8,689 nt of DNA from positions 1 to 8,689 of the forward strand of contig JAHJDQ010000106.1 of assembly GCA_018812355.1 (NCBI GenBank), given 5' to 3'. Of the stretch, positions 1-4,533 are shown piece by piece. Source of the stretch: Nanobdellota archaeon (lineage in GTDB: Archaea; Nanobdellota; Nanobdellia; Woesearchaeales; GW2011-AR9). The position numbers and the translations under genes are program-made. The notes beneath the pieces are model-generated. The model saw only the letters and a list, made by a program, of their open reading frames with translations, did no database searches and had not been told where the DNA came from. Within the stretch, counting starts at the first letter, position 1. Each line of letters opens with the position of its first letter.

Positions 1-39
1 AACTACTTTCCGTTGAATCTCTTTAATTTCTTTATTCAT
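1..39 (-). CDS. MntA-type nucleotidyltransferase, N-terminus only (cut by window edge)
   Basis: Reading left from the ATG at 39, the visible codons give MNKEIKEIQRKVV, the same 13 residues that begin the MntA-like protein at 2410-2697. The DNA at 1-41 matches 2659-2699 with one mismatch (T13 versus C2671), and similarity ends about two bases upstream of the start codon. This is therefore the start of a second, closely related MntA antitoxin gene that continues beyond the left edge. The family transfers AMP to a partner HEPN toxin. The catalytic GSX10DXD part lies outside the window, so activity cannot be judged. A TATA-like element at 63-72 is placed for a leaderless transcript. A HepT partner further left is expected but not seen. 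Confidence 0.8.
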   Translation of the reverse strand, partial: MNKEIKEIQRKVV

Positions 40-62
40 CAAGAAATGTGTAAGTTAAAGAA

Positions 63-72
63 TTTTATAAAA
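63..72 (-). promoter_or_regulatory. TATA box of the partial MntA gene
   Basis: TTTTATAAAA, a perfect palindrome, is centred about 28 bp upstream of the ATG at 39, the spacing expected for archaeal TBP binding and a leaderless mRNA. Confidence 0.5.
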
Positions 73-109
73 CTTCTTATTTTACTAAAGTGGATTTAAA
101 GTTACGTAT

Positions 110-721
110 TCAATTGGGAATCAATGGATACCAAGGAAAACCACGGTAGCCACCATTAGTGGGATCACTATCATCAGAGCGAGGAGTGCTTTCAGCAGCT
201 TCTGGTGTTTCAGCGTTAGGATTTGAACGACAGAACCATAATGTGCTATCAGATTGTATCCAGTCAAACCTGCTATTCAATGAGCGATAATACATATTAT
301 TATCATTATTTCTAGCAATTAAATGATCAATTTCATTCGAATAGGAAAGGATCTCAAAGATCTCAAGATGATCACCACCACTGAATCCATAAGTCCAAGT
401 CTCTTCTGTAATAGTATGTAAAACATCACTTTCATGATCAATATAAGTGCCAATTATTTCAAGAGAACTAGCAGATGAATCAGGGGTTTCATCACCAGCA
501 TCATAACCATTATTATTAGAAGGTTCAACGCACTCATCGCCGTCCCAAACACGATCGCCACGACAGACTTCGTCAGTAGGTTCATCTCCACAAACATAAG
601 TGGAGAAAGCTAAGACAGCGACAGAAGTGACATAAGCCAGATTTTTTCCGACCTGTTTAATTTTAGTTCCCACTTTATTAAAAAAGCCTGATTCTTGAGT
701 AACTATATCAGTTAAAGACAT
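110..721 (-). CDS. Putative membrane-anchored extracellular protein with a bacterial-lipoprotein-like domain
   Basis: 203 residues. A basic/amphipathic N-terminus is followed by one hydrophobic segment (about residues 28-43, AYVTSVAVLAFSTYV) and then an acidic, Ser/Asp-rich exterior with Cys44, Cys53 and Cys64 around WDGDEC, a low-complexity Asn/Asp/Ser linker (about 67-86), and a C-terminal domain of about 115 residues. That domain contains EIIGTYID, TEETWTYGF, a run of N/D, SRFDWIQSDSTLWFC and a final GGYRGFPWYPL. From memory, this order (G-x-Y, ITxxTWT, SRFDWT, LYYCQ, aDxxDPaxGGCGxFxWt) matches small domains in Myxococcota-type lipoproteins; here the usual GGCG Cys is Tyr. The segment before Cys44 is a poor lipobox, so it is more likely a membrane anchor. 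An in-frame TTG at 742 would add seven residues, but the TATA box at 747-754 favours ATG 721. Function unknown. Confidence 0.7.
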   Translation of the reverse strand: MSLTDIVTQESGFFNKVGTKIKQVGKNLAYVTSVAVLAFSTYVCGDEPTDEVCRGDRVWDGDECVEPSNNNGYDAGDETPDSSASSLEIIGTYIDHESDVLHTITEETWTYGFSGGDHLEIFEILSYSNEIDHLIARNNDNNMYYRSLNSRFDWIQSDSTLWFCRSNPNAETPEAAESTPRSDDSDPTNGGYRGFPWYPLIPN

Positions 722-746
722 ATTGCTACTACAAAATAACAAATTT

Positions 747-754
747 TATTTAAA
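747..754 (-). promoter_or_regulatory. TATA box of the extracellular protein gene
   Basis: TTTAAATA on the minus strand, centred about 29 bp upstream of ATG 721. It puts transcription start within a few bases of that ATG and argues against the upstream TTG start at 742. Confidence 0.5.
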
Positions 755-798
755 TGTTTCTTAGAAAAATAAGGGAATTTAGGTTAAAAAAATATTTT

Positions 799-1275
799 TT
801 ATAAGCGAGAAAAAGAAGAAATTTCATCCCTATGTTGTTTAATTTCTGTTTCAGAAAGATTAGATACTAACTCATCAAAATTTGAAATAAAATGTTGTGC
901 TTCTATAAGCATAGATTTAACTTTATTTTCCTGATCAACTTTCATGTAATACTGTGCATCAATTCTCTTATCTTTATGCTCGTTAATGGTTTTGGTTTTT
1001 TCTATCCCTAAAAGAAAACCTACTGCAAGAATAGAACAAGAATGATTCTCACATTTTGCACCTATCCGTTGCAGGAAAGAATAAAGAGCATAATATTCAG
1101 CGTAATAAACCGCAACAGTTGTCCATAACAAATCTTTGTCTTCGAAATCTTTTTTAGCTCGTAGCAGCGAAGATTTGGCTTGTTTAAGATAAGACTTCGA
1201 AAGCCTCTCATTAGGTTCAACTATCTTTAATCCACCTTTTACTTTAAAACACCATTTCAATTTTTTATTTTCCAT
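799..1275 (-). CDS. HEPN-domain protein (partner of wHTH-MNT), noncanonical R-X4-YY motif
   Basis: 158 residues, all-helical, matching the HEPN fold. Helix 1 is about 24-45 (YLKQAKSSLLRAKKDF), followed by a helix with the Tyr-rich AVYYAEYYALYSFLQ at 55-69 and an ENHSC motif at 76-80. The site where HEPN RNases carry RX4-6H reads R104-IDAQ-Y109-Y110, so a tyrosine replaces the catalytic histidine. An N-terminal W-x-C, then G-LKI-x-P, is shared with the HEPN at 4105-4533, marking the two as one subfamily. ATG 1275 was chosen over ATG 1302 because GGAGA (1283-1287) lies 7 nt upstream. The gene overlaps the end of the upstream MNT gene by 11 bases, implying translational coupling and a complex with it. 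Likely a toxin-like or regulatory HEPN; RNase activity is uncertain given the missing His. Confidence 0.78.
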   Translation of the reverse strand: MENKKLKWCFKVKGGLKIVEPNERLSKSYLKQAKSSLLRAKKDFEDKDLLWTTVAVYYAEYYALYSFLQRIGAKCENHSCSILAVGFLLGIEKTKTINEHKDKRIDAQYYMKVDQENKVKSMLIEAQHFISNFDELVSNLSETEIKQHRDEISSFSRL

Positions 1276-1846
1276 AATAATATCTCCACAATATATCAAC
1301 ATAAAAAGAATGGTTATTTAAAATCACGTGATTTTCTTCAATTTCTTTTATTAAATCTTCTTGCTGTTCAATTGCTTTTAGAAAAGTTTTTTCAAACATA
1401 TTGATTTCATGCGGCTTAAATGGTAGTAAATAAAAGGGTAGGTTTAATTTTTTATTTGAAATAATCAATAAGTCTAAATCAGAATTTTTATCTGCTGTAA
1501 GTTTAGCAAAACTTCCAAACACAATTATTGGAGCAGTTGTTTTAAGAGATTTTAAAAATGTTTTAAATGGAGCATATTTCTGAATAAAAAAATCAGTTTG
1601 ATAAATTTCAGCTTGTTGTAAATATGATTTTGTTCTGATGTTTTCAAGGTTTAATGAGAAATATTTGTTTTTCCCTTCTGTTTTACTTTTGAGGATTTTT
1701 GTTTTCTCTAAGTTAGACAAAGTGTTTTGGCAGGTTTTTAATGGAAGATTGGAAAGTTTACTTATTTCTCTTAAATAAAACCTAACTTTATAGTTTCCTC
1801 TAAACAAAGAAATCGCTTCCAAGTCATTGTTTCTTTTTTGATACAT
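1265..1846 (-). CDS. wHTH-fused minimal nucleotidyltransferase (MNT), putative antitoxin
   Basis: 193 residues from ATG 1846. Residues about 8-65 form a winged helix-turn-helix (REISKLSNLPLKTCQNTLSNLEK, then a KYFSL wing). A linker leads to a nucleotidyltransferase core with IVFGSFAKL...SDLDLLI: Gly111-Ser112, then Asp123 and Asp125, the metal-binding GSX10DXD of the MNT superfamily. The third carboxylate is probably Glu147 (PHEINMF), matching the Glu in the paralogue at 3575-4108. In HepT/MntA systems such enzymes AMPylate the HEPN partner, encoded directly downstream here with an 11-base overlap. ATG 1855 also lies in frame, but the TATA box at 1870-1877 places transcription start near 1846. 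The DNA-binding domain and a 16-bp palindrome over the start suggest autoregulation. Confidence 0.82.
   Translation of the reverse strand: MYQKRNNDLEAISLFRGNYKVRFYLREISKLSNLPLKTCQNTLSNLEKTKILKSKTEGKNKYFSLNLENIRTKSYLQQAEIYQTDFFIQKYAPFKTFLKSLKTTAPIIVFGSFAKLTADKNSDLDLLIISNKKLNLPFYLLPFKPHEINMFEKTFLKAIEQQEDLIKEIEENHVILNNHSFYVDILWRYYYGK
1283..1287 (-). promoter_or_regulatory. Shine-Dalgarno site deciding the HEPN start
   Basis: GGAGA on the minus strand, 7 nt before ATG 1275 and inside the last codons of the upstream MNT gene. It selects the second in-frame ATG. Confidence 0.6.
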
Positions 1847-1854
1847 ATGTATCA
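1839..1854. promoter_or_regulatory. 16-bp perfect palindrome over the wHTH-MNT start (candidate operator)
   Basis: TGATACATATGTATCA is self-complementary over all 16 bases and covers the start codon and predicted transcription start of the wHTH-MNT gene. TGATA/TATCA half-sites recur at the promoter of the other wHTH-MNT gene (3549-3574). Position and symmetry fit a dimeric autorepressor site; binding is inferred. Confidence 0.5.
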
Positions 1855-1869
1855 TATTGTATACAGTCT

Positions 1870-1877
1870 TATTTAAA
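1870..1877 (-). promoter_or_regulatory. TATA box of the wHTH-MNT/HEPN operon
   Basis: TTTAAATA on the minus strand, centred about 27 bp upstream of ATG 1846. It supports that start rather than ATG 1855. Confidence 0.5.
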
Positions 1878-1888
1878 ACTTTCTGTTT

Positions 1889-1907
1889 TTACCGGGAATC
1901 CCGGTAA
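1889..1907. terminator. GC-rich hairpin in an AT-rich gap
   Basis: Perfect 8-bp inverted repeat TTACCGGG / CCCGGTAA with a 3-base loop, 10 bases past the microprotein stop codon. It is a plausible terminator or 3' end structure for the minus-strand microprotein transcript. However, the T-rich tract (AATTTTTAACTTTT) follows it on the plus strand, where no gene precedes it. A protein-binding palindrome is the alternative. Confidence 0.4.
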
Positions 1908-1917
1908 TTTTTAACTT

Positions 1918-2028
1918 TTACTTAAATCCTGGTAAAACAATTATTAAGAATACTATTCCGGCCATTACTAACAAACCGCCGGCAGTTCTAAGAAACTTTC
2001 TTCTTCCAATTTGATCTTCGAGAGCCAT
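1918..2028 (-). CDS. 36-residue Tat-signal-like membrane microprotein
   Basis: A short ORF of 36 codons ending in TAA. Residues 8-14 read GRRKFLR, matching the twin-arginine (Tat) signal consensus RRxFLK, followed by TAGGLLVMAGIVFLIIVLP as a hydrophobic core and ending in GFK. It therefore resembles a complete Tat n- and h-region with no mature protein behind it. A TATA box (TTTAAATA, 2051-2058) centred 26 bp upstream of ATG 2028 gives a leaderless transcript, the same layout as the larger genes here, which supports real expression. It sits between two MNT/HEPN pairs on the same strand. It could be a small single-pass membrane protein, or the remnant of a Tat substrate gene whose 3' part was lost. 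Function unknown. Confidence 0.6.
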   Translation of the reverse strand: MALEDQIGRRKFLRTAGGLLVMAGIVFLIIVLPGFK

Positions 2029-2050
2029 AAAATGTTCTCAAAGTTAATTG

Positions 2051-2058
2051 TATTTAAA
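2051..2058 (-). promoter_or_regulatory. TATA box of the microprotein gene
   Basis: TTTAAATA (CTTTAAATAC in context) on the minus strand, centred 26 bp upstream of ATG 2028. Confidence 0.5.
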
Positions 2059-2071
2059 GATTATGGAAGAG

Positions 2072-2413
2072 TTAAGATAAATCTTCAATAATTTTCTCAA
2101 CCTGTTTTTTAAGTTTGGGCAATTCATTTTTTACAACAAGCCAAACTCTTTCTAAATTAACTCCAAAGTAAGCATGAATCAAAACATCCCTCATTCCGGC
2201 AATTTTCTTCCATTCTATTTCAGAATATTTCCTCTTAAAATTATCTGGAATATTTTTCACAGCTTCACCAATAATTTCTAATCTTCTGATAGTAGCATCT
2301 TGGATATCTTCGTTAAGTTTAAATTCACTTTTAGAGATATTTTTGATGGAATTTTCAATGCGAGAGGCAGATTCTAAGATATCATTAAGGTAAAGCCGAA
2401 CATTTCTTCTCAT
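2072..2413 (-). CDS. hepT: HepT-like HEPN toxin (DUF86 family)
   Basis: 113 residues, the usual length for the HepT/DUF86 family. Key marks are RRLEIIGEAVKNIP at about 43-56 and the catalytic R75-DVLI-H80-A-Y82, a complete RX4HXY. In studied HepT proteins Arg and His carry RNase activity, and the motif tyrosine is AMPylated by MntA to silence the toxin. The gene overlaps the MntA stop by 4 bases (ATGA) and has GAGGT (2423-2427) 9 nt before its ATG, so it should be translated in step with its antitoxin. Expected to be a dimeric cytoplasmic RNase. All active-site residues are present, so it is predicted functional. Confidence 0.9.
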   Translation of the reverse strand: MRRNVRLYLNDILESASRIENSIKNISKSEFKLNEDIQDATIRRLEIIGEAVKNIPDNFKRKYSEIEWKKIAGMRDVLIHAYFGVNLERVWLVVKNELPKLKKQVEKIIEDLS

Positions 2414-2697
2414 AAAATCTTAACCTCTTCCTGGAGAATTTCTTTTTTTATCAAAGGTTTAACCATTTTGTACTCCACCAAATCTACTTTTTTTTTAAGT
2501 TTTTTTTGTAAATCTAGTTGTAATCCAACAACATCTAATAAGCTTAGATTTTTTTTAATCTCAACTAAAATATCTAGATCACTTTTCTTTTTCTGTTCTC
2601 CACGAGCGTAACTGCCAAAGATGCCAGCTCGCACTACACCATACTTTTTTAATAAAGGAACTACTTTCCGCTGAATCTCTTTAATTTCTTTATTCAT
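2410..2697 (-). CDS. mntA: MntA-like minimal nucleotidyltransferase antitoxin
   Basis: 95 residues, the usual length for MntA. The core reads GIFGSYARGEQKKKSDLDILVE: Gly28-Ser29, Asp40 and Asp42 (GSX10DXD), with Asp72 in KKVDLVEY as the third metal ligand, so the active site is complete. The family uses ATP to add AMP to the RX4HXY tyrosine of HepT, encoded directly downstream with a 4-base overlap. The start ATG 2697 is followed by the 13 residues repeated at the left edge of the window. TTTATTAAAA at 2718-2727 is the likely TATA box (leaderless). Long A/T runs lie within the Lys-rich second half (about 2489-2510). Confidence 0.9.
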   Translation of the reverse strand: MNKEIKEIQRKVVPLLKKYGVVRAGIFGSYARGEQKKKSDLDILVEIKKNLSLLDVVGLQLDLQKKLKKKVDLVEYKMVKPLIKKEILQEEVKIL

Positions 2698-2717
2698 CAG
2701 AAAAAGAAGGTTTATGA

Positions 2718-2727
2718 TTTTAATAAA
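2718..2727 (-). promoter_or_regulatory. TATA box of the mntA-hepT operon
   Basis: TTTATTAAAA on the minus strand, about 25 bp upstream of ATG 2697, inside the short inverted repeat GATTT-TAAT-AAATC (2716-2729). Confidence 0.4.
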
Positions 2728-2763
2728 TCTTTCTGAAAAATGTCTTTAAAAACACCACTTTTT

Positions 2764-3087
2764 TCATTTAGCAGAAGACAACAGTTTACCTTCCCGTACT
2801 GCTTCCTGGATAACACCAAACTTCTTTTTCTTTTTAAATTCTTGAGGAGTCAAGCAAATAATATCCATCGCCGCAGGAATCTTTCGTTTCAGGTAATAAA
2901 CTTTAGCTGAACGTTCTTCCCATTCCACATTAGTAAATTCAGGACTGACCAAGAGAAAATCATAATCGCTGTCTTTTTTTCCTTTTCCTTGGGCTCGAGA
3001 ACCGAAAAACCAGATTTTACATGAAGGGATATTTTCTTTTACAATTTCAACAAAAGATGAAACTATTTGATCTGTTTTTTGACCCAT
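2764..3087 (-). CDS. Minimal nucleotidyltransferase (MNT), partner of COG2250-like HEPN
   Basis: 107 residues. The core KIWFFGSRAQGKGKKDSDYD has Gly29-Ser30, Asp41 and Asp43 (GSX10DXD), followed by Asp75 in AMDIICL, so the MNT active site is intact. The C-terminus (QEFKKKKKFGVIQEAVREGKLL) resembles the end of many archaeal MNT proteins paired with COG2250 HEPN partners. Its gene is second in the pair, overlapping the end of the HEPN gene by 25 bases, with GAGGA (3097-3101) 9 nt before ATG 3087. Expected to modify or neutralise the HEPN partner; the enzyme chemistry is known only for MntA relatives. Confidence 0.87.
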   Translation of the reverse strand: MGQKTDQIVSSFVEIVKENIPSCKIWFFGSRAQGKGKKDSDYDFLLVSPEFTNVEWEERSAKVYYLKRKIPAAMDIICLTPQEFKKKKKFGVIQEAVREGKLLSSAK

Positions 3088-3443
3088 TGGACAATTTCCT
3101 CGGCTTCGTTTAAATGAGCTTCCGCTTTTTTCTGATCATAAAATTTAACGGGGATTACCGGCGCCACCCCAGGATAATGGGAAGGTAAATAAGTTACGGT
3201 TAACTTTCCAGAAACTAAAGTGGTCTTTTCAGGAGCCGATACTAAGCGGCAAAGTTCCACTAAATCATGAATCCTAGGAGGAAGTTTATCTTTTAACAAA
3301 ATGTAGACTGCTTTCAAACTTTTTTCAGCTGCTTGTTGAGAAAACATTACAGAAGCGTAATAGTTTTTGTTAGTGATATTATCTCGAGCGGTTTTCAAGT
3401 CAGCTTGAGCTTGCTCCCACCAATTTTTTACTTCTTCTCTCAT
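3063..3443 (-). CDS. HEPN-domain protein, COG2250-like
   Basis: 126 residues. Family marks are WWEQAQADLKTARDN (8-22), YYASVMFSQQAAEKSLKAVYI (28-48), LPPRIHDLVELC (54-65) and, near the end, TYLPSHYPG (84-92) followed by an amphipathic helix AEAHLNEAEEIVQWVKKQI. From memory the family usually has RYP in that loop; here it is His89-Tyr90-Pro91. It lacks the RX4HXY of HepT, so the active-site layout differs. It is first in its operon, unlike the other pairs here, and its MNT overlaps by 25 bases. The TATA box at 3467-3474 predicts a leaderless transcript from ATG 3443. Likely toxin or nucleotide/RNA-binding half of the module. Confidence 0.85.
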   Translation of the reverse strand: MREEVKNWWEQAQADLKTARDNITNKNYYASVMFSQQAAEKSLKAVYILLKDKLPPRIHDLVELCRLVSAPEKTTLVSGKLTVTYLPSHYPGVAPVIPVKFYDQKKAEAHLNEAEEIVQWVKKQIK

Positions 3444-3466
3444 CTTTGCTTCCTTAGTGGAAGAAG

Positions 3467-3474
3467 TATATAAA
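3467..3474 (-). promoter_or_regulatory. TATA box of the HEPN-MNT operon
   Basis: TTTATATA on the minus strand (context CTTTATATAC), centred 27 bp upstream of ATG 3443. It lies in the 131-bp divergent gap shared with the wHTH-MNT gene at 3575. Confidence 0.5.
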
Positions 3475-3542
3475 GTTTTTTAGAAATGTTTAAACAAAAC
3501 TTATGTTAAAAATCCCTAAAAATATGATGAAGTTCCGAAAAC

Positions 3543-3574
3543 TTTAAATATCAATTGATAATTTAAGGTATCAA
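3543..3574 (+). promoter_or_regulatory. TATA box plus TGATA/TATCA inverted repeats (candidate operator)
   Basis: TTTAAATA at 3543-3550 is centred 28 bp before ATG 3575. It runs into the perfect 12-bp palindrome TATCAATTGATA (3549-3560), and TTGATA (3555-3560) is also inverted against TATCAA (3569-3574), which abuts the start codon. The same TGATA/TATCA half-sites build the 16-bp palindrome at the other wHTH-MNT gene. Suggests autorepression by the encoded wHTH. Confidence 0.5.
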
Positions 3575-4108
3575 ATGAAAAGAAAAAATATCAAAACTAA
3601 GATTAAAGAATACTTTTTTGCCCACCCAACAACGAGAATCAGAGTGCGGCAAATTGAAAGAGCAGTGAATGTTCCTCTGCCTTCTGTACTGCGTTACACT
3701 AAAGAATTAAGTGAAGAAGAAATAATAAAAATTAGTAAGATTGCTGGAATAAAATTATTTTCAGCTGATCGAACCGCAAAAAAATTCCTTTTTGAAAAAA
3801 AACATTTCAACCTGCAGAGCTTAATCTCAGCAGGATTAATTGATTTCCTCATCGATAAATACAGTAACCCCACAATTATCATTTTTGGTTCTTACGCAAG
3901 GGGAGAAGATACTGAAAATAGTGATGTTGATATTTACATTGAAACACTGAAAAAAAGATCATTAAACTTAACCGATTTTGAGAAAAAAATCCAGCGCAAG
4001 ATAGAATTATTTCAATACAAAGATATTCGCCAAATTAAAAATAAAGAATTGGCCAATAATATTTTAAATGGAACTGTGCTCAATGGTTATCTAGAGGTAT
4101 TTAAATGA
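3575..4108 (+). CDS. wHTH-fused minimal nucleotidyltransferase (MNT), putative antitoxin
   Basis: 177 residues. Residues about 5-65 form a winged helix (RVRQIERAVNVPLPSVLRYTKELSEEEIIKI, then KLFSADRT). The nucleotidyltransferase core is IIIFGSYARGEDTENSDVD: Gly105-Ser106, Asp117 and Asp119 (GSX10DXD). The third carboxylate is probably Glu144 in RKIELFQY, the position of Asp in MntA. The C-terminal NNILNGTVLNGYLEVF echoes NHVILNN in the paralogue at 1265-1846. It shares a 4-base ATGA overlap with the HEPN gene downstream. It is divergent from the HEPN-MNT operon at 3063-3443. Role by analogy: AMP-transferring antitoxin that also represses its own promoter. Confidence 0.87.
   Translation: MKRKNIKTKIKEYFFAHPTTRIRVRQIERAVNVPLPSVLRYTKELSEEEIIKISKIAGIKLFSADRTAKKFLFEKKHFNLQSLISAGLIDFLIDKYSNPTIIIFGSYARGEDTENSDVDIYIETLKKRSLNLTDFEKKIQRKIELFQYKDIRQIKNKELANNILNGTVLNGYLEVFK
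4094..4098 (+). promoter_or_regulatory. Shine-Dalgarno site of the HEPN gene at 4105
   Basis: GAGGT, 6 nt before ATG 4105 and inside the final codons of the wHTH-MNT gene. Confidence 0.6.
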
Positions 4109-4533
4109 AAGAAAGCAATTGGGAGGAGTGTCTCGAAAGTGGTTCATCATTAAAAATAAGTCCAGATAAAGCTAAGATTAAATCTTTATTGGAAACCGCT
4201 CGAGGAAGAACAAAATACTTAGAAGAGAATAATCTCAAAGAAGATAACGCTAGTTATGTTTTTGAAGGCTATTATTCTTCAGTATTAGAGTATCTGCACG
4301 CTTTAATTCTCCTTAAAGGATATAAAATTAATAATCATATTTGTGTGGGGTATTATCTTCGTGACATTTTAAATAAAAAAGATTTGTTTCGATTATTTGA
4401 TGATTGTCGATATAAAAGAAACTCATTAATTTATTATGGAAGGCGAATGGATTTTCCTATAGCTAAAGAAGCAATTCAAAAGTGTAAAAGATTAATTACA
4501 GATCTTGATTTGATGATTAAAAAAGATTTCTAA
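4105..4533 (+). CDS. HEPN-domain protein (partner of wHTH-MNT), noncanonical R-X4-YY motif
   Basis: 142 helical residues. Shares W-x-x-C with G-SSLKI-x-P at the N-terminus, a Tyr-rich second helix (SYVFEGYYSSVLEYLHALILL, split around 50-70) and NNHIC at 76-80 with the HEPN at 799-1275. In place of RX4-6H it has R105-NSLI-Y110-Y111-G, preceded by CRYK. The same substitution in two diverged copies argues for a conserved variant rather than decay. It starts inside the MNT stop (ATGA). It overlaps tail to tail by 4 bases with the membrane protein gene at 4530. Either a HEPN RNase using Tyr or another residue, or a non-nuclease partner; not decidable here. Confidence 0.8.
   Translation: MKESNWEECLESGSSLKISPDKAKIKSLLETARGRTKYLEENNLKEDNASYVFEGYYSSVLEYLHALILLKGYKINNHICVGYYLRDILNKKDLFRLFDDCRYKRNSLIYYGRRMDFPIAKEAIQKCKRLITDLDLMIKKDF

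Noticed and set aside
110..742. Extracellular protein starting at TTG 742, and a lipoprotein reading at Cys44
   Set aside because: The TATA box lies too close to 742 for a transcript to include it, so ATG 721 fits better. The residues before Cys44 (STYV) do not match the lipobox L-[AST]-[GA]-C.
2480..2515. Long homopolymer runs as a phase-variable frameshift site in mntA
   Set aside because: The runs encode the Lys-rich KKLKKKVD segment and the frame is intact; one sequence cannot show length variation.
3694..3882. 62-codon minus-strand ORF
   Set aside because: Lies wholly inside the wHTH-MNT gene on the opposite strand; no family resemblance, promoter or Shine-Dalgarno site.
1..4533. CRISPR array, insertion sequence or integron explaining the module cluster
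   Set aside because: No regularly spaced repeats, transposase, terminal inverted repeats or integrase were found; the only long repeat is the 41-bp mntA start.
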